Part shown: piece by piece, positions 1 to 8,865 of the stretch | Layout of the letters: each line of letters starts with the position of its first letter | Position numbering within the stretch: position 1 is the first letter of the stretch | Source of the DNA: Kuafuiihalomonas sp039024635 | GTDB taxonomy: Bacteria > Myxococcota > Kuafuiibacteriia > Kuafuiibacteriales > Kuafuiibacteriaceae | NCBI GenBank assembly: GCA_039024635.1 | Contig: JBCCQA010000024.1 | Coordinates: 1-64,000 of the forward strand | DNA: 64,000 nucleotides | Reading direction: 5' to 3' | Program-made: the position numbers and the translations under genes | The notes under the pieces: model-generated | Told to the model about the DNA's origin: nothing | What the model saw: only the letters and a program-made list of their open reading frames with translations | Databases searched by the model: none

Positions 1-777
1 CATGAAGGCGCCCGCTCGCAGCACTTGGCCCAAGGATTCAATCACCAGGGCCTCGATCAGGCTGAGCTCCGCGCCCGACCACTGCAGGGCCCACCAGATC
101 TCCACCGTGAGCAGAAAGCGGAAGCCGGTGTGGCAGAGCACCGAAAAGACCACTCGACCCCATCGGGAATAGGTCTCGTCCAGAGCGCTGGCCGTGCGCC
201 GGATGGCCGCCTCTCGATTCGTCCCTGCAGGCAGGAATCGGCCGACCCATCGGGCGGTCACTTCGAGCTTGCGCTGGGCGAAGTAGAGTCCCGCCACCGC
301 CAGGCCAATACCGATCGTCCCCACGATCGAGGTCGCTATCATCGTAGCTCCAGGCCGCAGCCAGGCGAGGGCCAAGATCCCGGCCCCTGCCAATACTGCG
401 ATGCTCGCTACCTGGGCCGTCTTGTCGGCCATGACGCCTGCGATGGTGGCCGTGGCTTCGGCACCGGCCCCCAGGAGGAGCCGGCCCCGGGCGACCTCCC
501 CCCCGACCCGCGCCACCGGGAGGAGCTGGTTGGCGGCGAAGCCCACCCAGCGGGCGAAGAGGAAGCGGCTGAAGGGCGGCCGCTTGCAGAGGGTGAGGGC
601 GACCCAGCATAAGGTCGTGAGGAGCAGAGCGGGGAGATGAAGCAAGGGCAACCACAGCACCCGGAGGCCGACTTGACCGAGCCGCTCGGCGATGATGTGG
701 ACGCCCTGCCAAGCAGCGAGAGCGGCGAAGGCCCCGAGCCCGATGAACAGGGCGACGGCCGCGCGCCGAGAGGCCAT
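1..777 (-). CDS. HpnL-like / LPG-synthase-TM (UPF0104) membrane protein, partial
   Basis: The reading frame is open from an ATG at 777 to the window edge, giving the N-terminal 259 residues with no stop. Hydrophobic segments lie near residues 5-25, 38-60, 85-105, 120-140 and 147-165, and polar loops carry motifs typical of the lysylphosphatidylglycerol synthase transmembrane (UPF0104) family, such as LLPVARVGGEVARG and EALVIESLGQVLRAGAF. The HpnL subgroup of this family is hopanoid-associated and thought to move lipids across the inner membrane. hpnH and hpnG lie just beyond the divergent sulfotransferase, which supports that reading. The C-terminus is off the window. A generic UPF0104 flippase-like protein is the alternative. 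Confidence 0.62.
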   Translation of the reverse strand, partial: MASRRAAVALFIGLGAFAALAAWQGVHIIAERLGQVGLRVLWLPLLHLPALLLTTLCWVALTLCKRPPFSRFLFARWVGFAANQLLPVARVGGEVARGRLLLGAGAEATATIAGVMADKTAQVASIAVLAGAGILALAWLRPGATMIATSIVGTIGIGLAVAGLYFAQRKLEVTARWVGRFLPAGTNREAAIRRTASALDETYSRWGRVVFSVLCHTGFRFLLTVEIWWALQWSGAELSLIEALVIESLGQVLRAGAFM

Positions 778-816
778 GCCCCTCGGTTAGGCCCTTCGCG
801 CGCCTGGGTCGAGGCC

Positions 817-1899
817 ATGCACGCCGGCTTTCAACATCCCCTCATGGGCGCCAGCCTCCCGCTCCTGCTCAAAGTGTGGGCTCGGGACGGATTCGTGGCG
901 CCTCGGCACGCTGGATTGGCCCTGGGAATGCTGGGTTCGGCGCTACTGAGAGCGCCAGTAGGACTGGTCGAACAGTGGATGTGGCGAAGGGGCGAAGGTC
1001 CGGCCTTGGAGCCGCCGGTCTTCATCATCGGCCACTGGCGTTCGGGGACCACCCACCTTCACAACCTGATGGGAAAGGCACCCTGCTTCGGCCACATCTC
1101 ACCCTTGGCCACCGGTTTGCCCAACGAGCTCTTGACACTCGCCACCTGGCTTCGTCCCTGGCTGGAGAAAGCGCTGCCCGAAGACCGACACGTGGACCAG
1201 GTCCAGGTCACACCCGACTCGCCTCAAGAAGACGAGATTCCCCTGGCCAACCTCCAGCCTCACTCAGTTTTTCACGGACTGTACTTCCCTCGTCACTTCG
1301 AAGACCGAATGCGGCAGGGGATCTTCTTCGAAGGGCTCCCGAACGCAGCGGTCGAGGAGTGGAAGCTGCGAATGCAGCACTTCTTGCAAAAGGTCGCTCG
1401 ACATCAGGGCAAGGGGCTCCTACTGGTCAAGAACCCGGTGTACACCGCACGTATCGGGCTGCTTCGTGAGCTTTGGCCCCAGGCGCGCTTCGTCCACATT
1501 CATCGGGATCCGACCACGGTCTTCGTATCGACCGTCCACTATTACCGAAAGCTCCTGGCCATGTACGCGCTGCAGGATCCATCCTCGGTCGACGTCGAGT
1601 CCTTCGTGCTCCAAACCTATTCCCGGCTCATGGAGGCCTATGACGCCCAGATCGAAGCGGTCCCGGCCCACCTGCGGGCCGAAGTAGGCTTCGAGGCCTT
1701 GGAGGCCGCGCCCCTACAAGAGGTCGCCCGGATCTGGTCCGAGCTCGAGCTGCCCGACTGGGCCGAGGCTGAGCCCCCTATCCGGGACTATCTGGATTCG
1801 ATTCGGGGATACGCCAAGAACCGCTTCGAGGTTTCGGATGAGGTGGCGCGCACGGTCGAAGGACATTGGGGCAAGTGGGTACAGCGCTACGCGACTTGA
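817..1899 (+). CDS. sulfotransferase family protein
   Basis: A 360-residue sulfotransferase of the Sulfotransfer_3 type. The PAPS 5'-phosphosulfate loop is visible near residues 67-80 (PVFIIGHWRSGTTH) and the 3'-phosphate site near FVHIHRDPTTVF. Such enzymes move sulfate from PAPS to a hydroxyl or amine of a lipid, carbohydrate or small molecule. The ATG at 817 was chosen because the frame upstream of it (back to 637) runs antisense into the divergent HpnL-like gene and has low-complexity composition. The gap to that gene is 39 bases. Standing between hopanoid genes it could act on a lipid, but the acceptor cannot be read from sequence. Confidence 0.8.
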   Translation: MHAGFQHPLMGASLPLLLKVWARDGFVAPRHAGLALGMLGSALLRAPVGLVEQWMWRRGEGPALEPPVFIIGHWRSGTTHLHNLMGKAPCFGHISPLATGLPNELLTLATWLRPWLEKALPEDRHVDQVQVTPDSPQEDEIPLANLQPHSVFHGLYFPRHFEDRMRQGIFFEGLPNAAVEEWKLRMQHFLQKVARHQGKGLLLVKNPVYTARIGLLRELWPQARFVHIHRDPTTVFVSTVHYYRKLLAMYALQDPSSVDVESFVLQTYSRLMEAYDAQIEAVPAHLRAEVGFEALEAAPLQEVARIWSELELPDWAEAEPPIRDYLDSIRGYAKNRFEVSDEVARTVEGHWGKWVQRYAT

Positions 1900-2017
1900 T
1901 GACGCTCGGCAGCGGCTTGGCGCACAGGACGGCCGACCAGCGACGGGAAACGGGTCGAACTTAGTGACCGCCGCACTAGGCTCCTGGCTGCAAATCGACT
2001 AGTTCCGCGGGTAAGCC

Positions 2018-3082
2018 ATGCATACGGCCGAGACTGCTCCCGAGCTCGTCAACCTTCGTGAGCGCAGCGCGCCCCGGCGCAAAGCGAACACGCCGAATCA
2101 CATCGCCTCTTCGATGATCAAGCTGCAGCTGAAGAACCGGCTGTTCGGCAAGAAGCGCTTTCCCTTCGTGCTCATGCTAGAGCCCCTCTATACCTGCAAC
2201 TTGGCTTGCCTAGGCTGCTCGACCGAGCGGCACACCGGCAAACTCAAGGATCGGGTTCCGCTCGAGAAGTGTCTGAAGGCCCTCGACGACTGTAAGGCAC
2301 CCATCGTCAGTATCTGCGGCGGCGAGCCGACCCTGTACCCCGAGCTGCCGGAGCTCATCGACGGGATCATCGCCCGAAAGTCCCACATCTACCTGTGTAC
2401 CAACGCTATCAAGCTCGATCGGAACCTCTTCGGCCGGGTCGAGCCGAACAAGCGGCTCACCATCAACGTCCACCTGGACGGTATGAAGAGTACCCACGAC
2501 TACGTGACCAACCGAAAGGGTGTGTTCGACAACGCGATCGAGATGATCAAGCAGGCCAAAGAGCGGGGCTTCCACACCATGATCAACACCACCGTCTTCA
2601 AGGAGACGAGCGTGGACGAGGTGGAGGAGCTTTGCGCCTACGTCACGCAGCTCGGGATCGACGGTATCTTGGTTTCGCCCGGCTACCAGTACGAGACCGT
2701 GAAGCGAGACATCTTTCTGACAAAGGAAGACACCCAGCAAAAGTTCGACCGGATCTTGGGCTTCGCAGACCGCTATCCCATCACTACTACGCCCTTGTTC
2801 CTGGAGTTCGCGGCCGGTCGACGAGAGTACAAGTGCAGTCCCTGGAGCACGGTGAGCTTCACCCCCAACGGATGGAAGGGTCCCTGCTACCTCATCGGTC
2901 AGCGCCACTATGAAGACTTCGAGAGCTTCTGGAACAAGACCGACTGGGACTACTGGGAGTCTCGTGAAGACAACCTTTGCCAAAACTGTGCAATGCACTC
3001 GGGCTTCGAAGCCTCGGCCGTCATGGACATGGCGACCAGTCCTCGGGATCTCTACAAGATGGCCCGGTGGAACCTGGGCTGA
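2018..3082 (+). CDS. hpnH: HpnH, radical SAM adenosyl-hopene synthase
   Basis: A 354-residue radical SAM enzyme. C60, C64 and C67 form the CX3CX2C motif (CNLACLGC) for the [4Fe-4S] cluster, followed by a GGEPTLYP SAM-binding loop. The C-terminal part has further cysteines (YKCSPW, CQNCAMH) and the conserved GWKGPCYLIG stretch of the HpnH family. HpnH adds the 5'-deoxyadenosyl group to diploptene to make adenosylhopane, the first step to C35 extended hopanoids. hpnG follows with its start inside the end of this gene, as expected of a shared pathway operon. No squalene-hopene cyclase is in the window. Confidence 0.93.
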   Translation: MHTAETAPELVNLRERSAPRRKANTPNHIASSMIKLQLKNRLFGKKRFPFVLMLEPLYTCNLACLGCSTERHTGKLKDRVPLEKCLKALDDCKAPIVSICGGEPTLYPELPELIDGIIARKSHIYLCTNAIKLDRNLFGRVEPNKRLTINVHLDGMKSTHDYVTNRKGVFDNAIEMIKQAKERGFHTMINTTVFKETSVDEVEELCAYVTQLGIDGILVSPGYQYETVKRDIFLTKEDTQQKFDRILGFADRYPITTTPLFLEFAAGRREYKCSPWSTVSFTPNGWKGPCYLIGQRHYEDFESFWNKTDWDYWESREDNLCQNCAMHSGFEASAVMDMATSPRDLYKMARWNLG

Positions 3083-3735
3083 GCCCCCTCGTCGTCAGCG
3101 CGCTGGCCAACGAGTCCGCCGCTGTCAGGCGGCGGGGCCGCGTTCGGGTCTTCAGCAGTGGAGACGGTCCGATCCTCGCTCACCGACTGCGAGCTGAGCT
3201 CGGGCGCCAAAGCGCGGTTCGCGTCATCGCCGTTGGCGTGGCCGGTGGTCTGGACCCTGGGTTGGCGCCGGGCGAGCTCCTGGTTCTGAGCGAAGTCAAT
3301 GACGTCAAAGGCTCTATGCCTCAGCCCCTGACGCCGGCCCGCGGAACGCATCGGGTCGGAGTCGGGGTGTCGGCGCCCGGTATCGTCCCTGATCCCGAGG
3401 CCAAGCGCCGTCTTTGGACCCAGCTCGGCTCGCCCGAGGCGGCGGTGGTCGACATCGAGTCCAAGATCTACGCCGACATATGCGCCGACCTTCGCGTGCC
3501 GCTCACCATCTTCAAGGTGGTTAGTGATGGTGCCGACGAGCACGTGCCGGCTTCGGTCATGGATGCCGTCGGTCGAGATGGCTCGGTCTCTCAGCTCGGG
3601 GTGGCCTGGCGCGCGATGTTCGCCCCCCGGCAGATCCCCGGCTTGGCCCGGCTAGGCCGAAGGGTGGCCGAGGCGGCGGAGCGTCTGGCCGATGCGGTCG
3701 AGACTGAGCTGAAAGGGGGGGCTCTACCCGAGTAG
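3067..3735 (+). CDS. hpnG: HpnG-like hopanoid-associated nucleoside phosphorylase
   Basis: About 222 residues of nucleoside phosphorylase fold: a glycine-rich VIAVGVAGGLDPGLAPGE phosphate/substrate region, a VVDIES motif in place of the usual DMES, and FKVVSDGADE close to the family's VVSDDADE. HpnG removes adenine from adenosylhopane, after HpnH, to give ribosylhopane or its phosphate. GTG at 3067 was chosen because it overlaps the hpnH stop by 16 bases and begins just before the conserved PLVVSALANES segment. The longer frame from 2977 is antisense-like filler over hpnH. The HpnG identity rests partly on adjacency to hpnH, and a general MTA/SAH nucleosidase relative is the alternative. Confidence 0.82.
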   Translation: MEPGLSPLVVSALANESAAVRRRGRVRVFSSGDGPILAHRLRAELGRQSAVRVIAVGVAGGLDPGLAPGELLVLSEVNDVKGSMPQPLTPARGTHRVGVGVSAPGIVPDPEAKRRLWTQLGSPEAAVVDIESKIYADICADLRVPLTIFKVVSDGADEHVPASVMDAVGRDGSVSQLGVAWRAMFAPRQIPGLARLGRRVAEAAERLADAVETELKGGALPE

Positions 3736-3768
3736 TCGAGAGCGGCTCGAAGGTCATAGCCTGCACGG

Positions 3769-5688
3769 ATGGGGGGCAGGATTCGAGGGGGGCTGTTCTT
3801 GGCCTTCGTGCTCGGGCTCGGGATCTGGCTCGCCCTGGGAAAGGGGCCGCCGGCACCTGGTAGAGGTTCTGGCGACGACTCCATTGGAGCGAAGACTACC
3901 CCGGAGTCGGCCCCCGCAAACAAGGGTACGTCCTCCCGTCTGCTGCCGCTGTCGTCCCCGAGACAGCCCTCCGAAGACGCCCCTGTGGCCCATCATCTAC
4001 AAGGCCGGGTCATCAGCGTTTGGGACGGAGCCGGCATGTCCGGCTTGGAGGTCGTGGTCGTGGACGCCGAAGACGAAGAGCACCGTACGGCCACCGACCT
4101 GGCCGGACGCTTCGTCTTCAGTGAGCTTCCGCCCGGGGAGGCCCATGTGTGGCCGGCTGCGACGGAGGGGCGCGGGGTTCCGATGGAGGGCGACGCGACG
4201 CCCCAGCGAGTCGGGATTGGGCCCGAGACGCCTTCGGTGCAGATCCGCTGGCTCCCTCCTCGGCAGGTCAGCTTGACGGTGGTATTTGAGAGCCATCGTC
4301 CGGCGTCTGACTTCGAGATCCGGCGGGAGGACCAGTTCGTGGGTCGCACCGACGCGGAAGGTCAGGTGGACCTCCTGGTAGAGCTAGGCGACGTTCTGGG
4401 GATCAAGTCGACCGAGGTTTGGAAGGAGCGTGAACAGCACGCCCGTCTGGAGAAGCTGCGCGAGCTCTTTCCGTCCACGCCGGTCAGACACTTGGCAGAC
4501 TATGGACTGAGTTCGCGGCTTCTTCAGGAAGGCGTTCGTTCGGAGCTTCGAGTCGAGGTCGAACACATGCTCTCGGCGGAGGCCCACGTGACCGTCCCCT
4601 ACCGGGATGCAAGGGGGCCGGAGCCGGGGGTGTGGCGTCTTGTCGGTCGCGTCATCGACGGGAGGACGGGAGTGACGTTGAACGACGTCGAAGTGCTCAT
4701 TCAGCCTAGTGATCCGTCGCTGCCTTCTAGCCGTGAATCCTGTCGCCCCGGCTACTTCCACCACTTTACGATGGCCGATGAACTGACGGTATCGGCGGAT
4801 CACCCCGAATACGGCGCGGCTCGGCTGGTCGGCATAGGCCGGCACACCGAAGAAGTAGAGCTGAGGTTGGAGGTCCCGGGGCGTCTCGAGGTCGTCGTCG
4901 TCGACGGCGGGGGCCGGCCCGTCCCGGCGTACATGCTGCGCTGGGGCGTTGAGCGCGGCGATCTGGAGCTCCGCTGGATGGGACAAAAAGGCGTGCTGGA
5001 CCCTCTGGGTCGCTTTGTTTTACCCCGGGTGGCGCCCGGCAGCTACGTCGTCGAGGCCCAGGCCCGGGAGTGGGCTCCGGCTCGGGTGCGCCGGGTTCGT
5101 GTGGGGGTTCACGGCACGGGCCGCGCCCGCATCGAGCTCGAGACGCCAGGCTCGGTGGTCGGCGTCGTCACGTCGGACGGGGTGCCGCTCCCCGGCGCCC
5201 AGGTCGAGCTGGAGGGATTCGGAGGGACCGAAAAGGTTGAGAGCGGTCTGCTCGGCGATTTCATCCTGACCGGCCTCGCGCCGGGGCGCCGTTCTTTGGT
5301 AGCCGAGGCCGAAGGGCATCGACGCCGGATCGTCGGCGCACTCGACGTCCAGACCGGCGAGCGACTCGGGCCCATCAGCATTCCGCTTACGCCTCGGGTC
5401 GACGACGAGGACTCGAGCCTGGACTTCGTCGGTATTGGGGCCGTCTTGAAGGCTCAGGCCGACGGCCTTTCGGTGCAGGAGGTCTTGAACGAAGGCGGCG
5501 CTGCGTTGGCCGGCTTGCGACCCGGAGATCGTATCCTGGCCATCGACGGCACCGAGATCGAACGGCTTGGCTTCGACGCAGGGATCCAGGCCATCCGAGG
5601 CGAAGCCGGGACCACGGTCCAGCTCACTGTGGAGGGCCCGGAAGGCATCCGCATCGTCGCTGTAGAGCGTCTCCCCACCACGACCTGA
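3769..5688 (+). CDS. secreted carboxypeptidase-regulatory-like and PDZ domain protein
   Basis: A 639-residue exported or membrane-anchored protein. Residues 1-25 form a hydrophobic signal or anchor (FLAFVLGLGIWLALG). Several carboxypeptidase-regulatory-like beta-sandwich repeats follow, recognisable by phrases such as TDLAGRFVFSELPPGEAHV and LLGDFILTGLAPGRRSLVAE. The last 90 residues are a PDZ domain with the ligand-loop region GLRPGDRILAIDG. This architecture is common in Myxococcota envelope proteins, but no enzymatic domain is present. The PDZ may bind C-termini of periplasmic partners. It stands alone between hpnG and the CBS gene. Confidence 0.75.
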   Translation: MGGRIRGGLFLAFVLGLGIWLALGKGPPAPGRGSGDDSIGAKTTPESAPANKGTSSRLLPLSSPRQPSEDAPVAHHLQGRVISVWDGAGMSGLEVVVVDAEDEEHRTATDLAGRFVFSELPPGEAHVWPAATEGRGVPMEGDATPQRVGIGPETPSVQIRWLPPRQVSLTVVFESHRPASDFEIRREDQFVGRTDAEGQVDLLVELGDVLGIKSTEVWKEREQHARLEKLRELFPSTPVRHLADYGLSSRLLQEGVRSELRVEVEHMLSAEAHVTVPYRDARGPEPGVWRLVGRVIDGRTGVTLNDVEVLIQPSDPSLPSSRESCRPGYFHHFTMADELTVSADHPEYGAARLVGIGRHTEEVELRLEVPGRLEVVVVDGGGRPVPAYMLRWGVERGDLELRWMGQKGVLDPLGRFVLPRVAPGSYVVEAQAREWAPARVRRVRVGVHGTGRARIELETPGSVVGVVTSDGVPLPGAQVELEGFGGTEKVESGLLGDFILTGLAPGRRSLVAEAEGHRRRIVGALDVQTGERLGPISIPLTPRVDDEDSSLDFVGIGAVLKAQADGLSVQEVLNEGGAALAGLRPGDRILAIDGTEIERLGFDAGIQAIRGEAGTTVQLTVEGPEGIRIVAVERLPTTT

Positions 5689-5826
5689 CGGCGTCTACGA
5701 CGCACTGCGATGTGTCCTTGCTCGATGACCCGACGCGTTGGCTCGCACTCGAAAATCCTGCGGGGAGAAGATCGCTGCCCGAAGCCGTCGGAGGAATTAG
5801 GTTCCTGACCGCCCCCCACCCATCCG

Positions 5827-6333
5827 ATGGTCATGGTCATGCCCTCCAAGACCACCGCATCGGCCATCATGCGCCGCAAGCTCGTCACCCTGACCGAGGA
5901 GACGACGGTGATGGAGGCCGTGGCGGCCCTCCTGAAGTACAAGATCTCGGGTGCGCCGGTCGTGGATGGCGACCAGCGTCTGTTGGGTCTCGTCAGCGAG
6001 CTGGACTGCACGAACCATCTCGTCAACGCGCTCTCGAACAACGAGCCCACCGGATACGTGTCTGAGGTCATGACGGCGGAGGTGAAGACGGTCCCTCCGG
6101 ATGCGACCCTCCTGACCCTGGCCCATCACTTCAATCAGCTCCGAGTGAAACGTCTCCCCGTCGTCGATGAAGGAGGTCGGCTCGTCGGGCAAGTCAGCCG
6201 CGTCGACTTGATGCAGAAGCTCTATGAGCTGGCGAAGCCCAAGGCCCGAGCAAAGGCCAAGCCGCTCTACTTGAGCGCCGTGCGGGATACCGACGAAATC
6301 CCGGCTAAGCTCGATCCCGACTCGTCTTGGTAG
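5827..6333 (+). CDS. CBS-domain pair protein
   Basis: A 168-residue cytoplasmic protein made of two CBS motifs, about residues 10-70 (ISGAPVVDGDQRLLGLVSE) and 78-135 (VKRLPVVDEGGRLVGQVSR), which together form one Bateman module for adenine nucleotides. No other domain is attached, so it probably acts as a stand-alone energy sensor or as a subunit of an unseen partner. Its 3' end overlaps the convergent nqrM gene by 29 bases. The start has three in-frame ATGs within 13 bases, and the first is used here. Confidence 0.85.
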   Translation: MVMVMPSKTTASAIMRRKLVTLTEETTVMEAVAALLKYKISGAPVVDGDQRLLGLVSELDCTNHLVNALSNNEPTGYVSEVMTAEVKTVPPDATLLTLAHHFNQLRVKRLPVVDEGGRLVGQVSRVDLMQKLYELAKPKARAKAKPLYLSAVRDTDEIPAKLDPDSSW

Positions 6334-6541
6334 GACTCAGCTCGCCGATTCGGTGAAGGACCTCCGACGCTGGCTTCTCCTTCCGGCATCCCTCCTTGAT
6401 GCCCTGCTCCTTGCAGGCGCAGCTGCCGCTGGCCAAGCCGCCACAGGAGCCCCGCAGGCGCCGGCCGGAGATCATGACGCCGATCGACATCGCGAAGACC
6501 GCGATCAGCATGAGGGTGAGGGTCAATGCGGCGACGATCAT
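6305..6541 (-). CDS. nqrM: NqrM, Na+-NQR maturation factor
   Basis: A 78-residue protein with one N-terminal transmembrane helix followed by GRRLRGSCGG and a cysteine-rich segment (SGSCACKEQGIKEGC), the hallmark of NqrM (DUF539). NqrM is needed to assemble the iron centre between NqrD and NqrE. The ATG at 6541 sits 2 bases after the apbE stop. The frame continues upstream to 6736 but only as antisense filler through apbE. Last gene of the nqr operon, converging with the CBS gene. Confidence 0.88.
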   Translation of the reverse strand: MIVAALTLTLMLIAVFAMSIGVMISGRRLRGSCGGLASGSCACKEQGIKEGCRKEKPASEVLHRIGELSPTKTSRDRA

Positions 6542-6543
6542 CG

Positions 6544-7629
6544 TTAGATTTGCTTTCCTGAATTCGGCCCTTGCTCCAGCGCACGACGAAGAGCGTCGAA
6601 GCCGGGGGTGACTTTCTCTTCCAAGCTCCCCTCTGGGCCCGAATAGAGTAAGAGTACCTCGAGACCGTTGGCCTCGGCCAGTGACCAGGCTCTCTCGCCT
6701 GCCACCATGAGGGCTGTCGCCCAGGCGTCCGCCCATCCGCAGGAGTCATGGAGAACGCTGGCGCTCAACAGACGATGCTCGACCGGACGGCCGGTCCGGG
6801 GATCGAGGGCGTGAGCGTACTTAACCCCGTCGCGTACGATGTAGTTTCGGTAGTTTCCCGAGGTAGCCAAGGCAGCATCTTTGAGGTCGAGCACGGCGTG
6901 GACCCGGCGTGCCTCGGCGTCCGGCGCCTCGATCGCCACCCTGTACGACACACCCGCCTGCTTCTCACCTCGAGTTCGAACTTCCCCCCCGACTTCGACC
7001 AGGTAGCCGGTCACACCCACCTCATCCAGGGCGTCGGACACCAGATCGACGGCGTAGCCCTTGGCGACGGCCGACAGGTCGACCTCGGCATTGGGGTGGC
7101 GCTTGGAGAGGCCGGCCTTGGTCAAAGCCAGTCCGTCCGAGCCCACCTGACGAAGCAGCTCATTCAGCTCTTCTTCGGAGGGCACCGCCTTCGCTCGACC
7201 GCTCGGGCCGAAGCCCCACCGGTCGACCAGTGGGCCCACCGTCACGTCGAATACGCCCTCCGAGCGACGCCAGACTTCTAGCGCGATCTCCAAGACCGCC
7301 CGGGTCTCGGGCGCGACGGGCCAGGGCTCAGATGCCCTCGAGGCGTTGAAGCGGGAAAGCTCGGACTCAGGCTCGTAGGTGGACATCAGAGTTACCACCC
7401 GATCGAGCCGTGCCTGAACCACGGACTTGATCCGAGAGGCCGGAACGGACGGCTTCGCCACCACGACCCGGTAGCTGGTCCCCATTGTGGCGCCTTCTAG
7501 GACGATGGACTTCGGGCCCGGGTTGGGGCGCAGGTAGAGGCCGACCGAGGCCACCACGAGCACGAGCAGCGTGAGCCACCAGGGCCGGGAAGCCTGGTCC
7601 AAGCCGAAGCCCTGAAGAGGCTTACCCAT
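6544..7629 (-). CDS. apbE: ApbE, FAD:protein FMN transferase
   Basis: A 361-residue enzyme with an N-terminal membrane anchor (residues 17-33), the LVEVGGEVRTRG and HALDPRTGRPVEH motifs, and the AVAKGYAVD region of ApbE. It attaches FMN through a phosphodiester bond to Thr in the SGAT motifs of NqrB and NqrC, both present in this operon. The start overlaps the nqrF stop by one base (TGATG), so translation is probably coupled. Family length is typical. Confidence 0.92.
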   Translation of the reverse strand: MGKPLQGFGLDQASRPWWLTLLVLVVASVGLYLRPNPGPKSIVLEGATMGTSYRVVVAKPSVPASRIKSVVQARLDRVVTLMSTYEPESELSRFNASRASEPWPVAPETRAVLEIALEVWRRSEGVFDVTVGPLVDRWGFGPSGRAKAVPSEEELNELLRQVGSDGLALTKAGLSKRHPNAEVDLSAVAKGYAVDLVSDALDEVGVTGYLVEVGGEVRTRGEKQAGVSYRVAIEAPDAEARRVHAVLDLKDAALATSGNYRNYIVRDGVKYAHALDPRTGRPVEHRLLSASVLHDSCGWADAWATALMVAGERAWSLAEANGLEVLLLYSGPEGSLEEKVTPGFDALRRALEQGPNSGKQI

Positions 7630-8852
7630 CAGCCGAAGTCGTCGAAGGCTACGTTCTCAGGCGGAACGCCGAGGTCCTCGAGCATGTCATGGCAGGCCTT
7701 CAGCATCATCGGCGGGCCGCAGAGGTAGTACTCCACCTCCTCTGGGGCAGGATGCTTGGCCAGATACTCGTCGTGGAGCACCTGATGGATGAAGCCTTTC
7801 GACCCTGTCCAGTTGTCCTCGGGGAGCGGCTCCGAGAGGGCGAGATGCCACTCGAAGTTGGGATTCTCGGCGGCGATGGCGTCGAAGTGGTCGACGTAGA
7901 AGGCCTCCCTCAGAGACCGCGCACCGTACCAGAAAGTCACCTTGCGATCCGTCTCCAGTCGTTTGAACTGATCGAAGATATGGGAACGCATGGGCGCCAT
8001 GCCGGCCCCGCCGCCGATGAAGCACATCTCGTTCTTCGTATCCTTGGCGAAGAACTCTCCGTACGGACCCGATATCGTGACCTCGTCCCCTGGCTTCAGC
8101 GAGAAGATGTACGAGGACATCACTCCGGGCGGAAGACCCGTGGTTCTCGGAGGCGGCGTGGCCGCCCGGACGTTGAGCATGATCAGACCCCGTTCCTCTG
8201 GAAAGTTGGCCATCGAGTATGCCCGGGTGACGGGCTCTTTGACGTCTGAGACCAGACTCCAGAGCTTAAAGCGGTCCCAGTCCTCTCGATACTCTTTCGC
8301 GATGTCGAAGTCCTCGTACTTTACGAGGTGAGGGGGGCACTCGATCTGAATGTAGCCGCCCGCTCGAAAGGGCACGGCCTCCCCTTCCGGCAGCTCGAGC
8401 ACGAGCTCCTTGATGAAGGTCGCGACGTTGTCGTTCGAGCGAACTCTGCACGTCCACTTCTGGATGCCGAAGATCTCCTCTGGGAGGTTGATCTTCATAT
8501 CGCCCTTGATTTTCACCTGGCACGACAATCGAACGCCGTCCCGTGCTTCACCTCGGTTAACGTGGCCCACCTCGGTCGGAAGGAGCGCTCCGCCGCCCTC
8601 AGTGACCTTGACCTTGCATACGCCGCAGCTGCCCTTACCGCCGCAAGCAGAGGGGATGAAGATCTTGTTGTCGGCTAGAGTGCCGAGGAGTGTTCCTCCG
8701 CTCACCGTCGACAGGGTGTGGTCGGGGTCGTTGTTGACCAGGATGTCGACTGCGCCCGTGCTCACTAGGCGTGAGCGCGCACCCAGAAGCATCCCGATCA
8801 TGAGAAGGACGATGACGAGGAAGGTGATGACTCCGACGAATACGGTTAGCAT
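7629..8852 (-). CDS. nqrF: NqrF, Na+-NQR NADH-oxidising subunit
   Basis: A 407-residue protein: one N-terminal transmembrane helix, a plant-type [2Fe-2S] domain (CGGKGSCGVC with a fourth Cys in RLSCQVK), then a ferredoxin reductase-like FAD domain (RAYSMANFPEE) and an NADH domain (FIGGGAGMAPMRSH). It takes hydride from NADH and passes electrons into the complex. The ATG at 8852 was chosen over one 33 bases upstream because AGGAG lies 6 bases before it and because nqrE ends at 8866. The C-terminal VAFDDFG is the usual NqrF ending. Confidence 0.95.
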   Translation of the reverse strand: MLTVFVGVITFLVIVLLMIGMLLGARSRLVSTGAVDILVNNDPDHTLSTVSGGTLLGTLADNKIFIPSACGGKGSCGVCKVKVTEGGGALLPTEVGHVNRGEARDGVRLSCQVKIKGDMKINLPEEIFGIQKWTCRVRSNDNVATFIKELVLELPEGEAVPFRAGGYIQIECPPHLVKYEDFDIAKEYREDWDRFKLWSLVSDVKEPVTRAYSMANFPEERGLIMLNVRAATPPPRTTGLPPGVMSSYIFSLKPGDEVTISGPYGEFFAKDTKNEMCFIGGGAGMAPMRSHIFDQFKRLETDRKVTFWYGARSLREAFYVDHFDAIAAENPNFEWHLALSEPLPEDNWTGSKGFIHQVLHDEYLAKHPAPEEVEYYLCGPPMMLKACHDMLEDLGVPPENVAFDDFG

Positions 8853-8858
8853 GATGTA

Positions 8859-8863
8859 CTCCT
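8859..8863 (-). promoter_or_regulatory. ribosome binding site of nqrF
   Basis: AGGAG on the minus strand, 6 bases before the ATG at 8852. It decides between this start and the upstream in-frame ATG at 8885, which lies inside nqrE. Confidence 0.75.
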
Positions 8864-8865
8864 GT

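Noticed and set aside
2210..2998. 262-codon frame on the minus strand opposite hpnH.
   Set aside because: hpnH is unmistakable from its radical SAM motif. The antisense frame is a GC-bias shadow.
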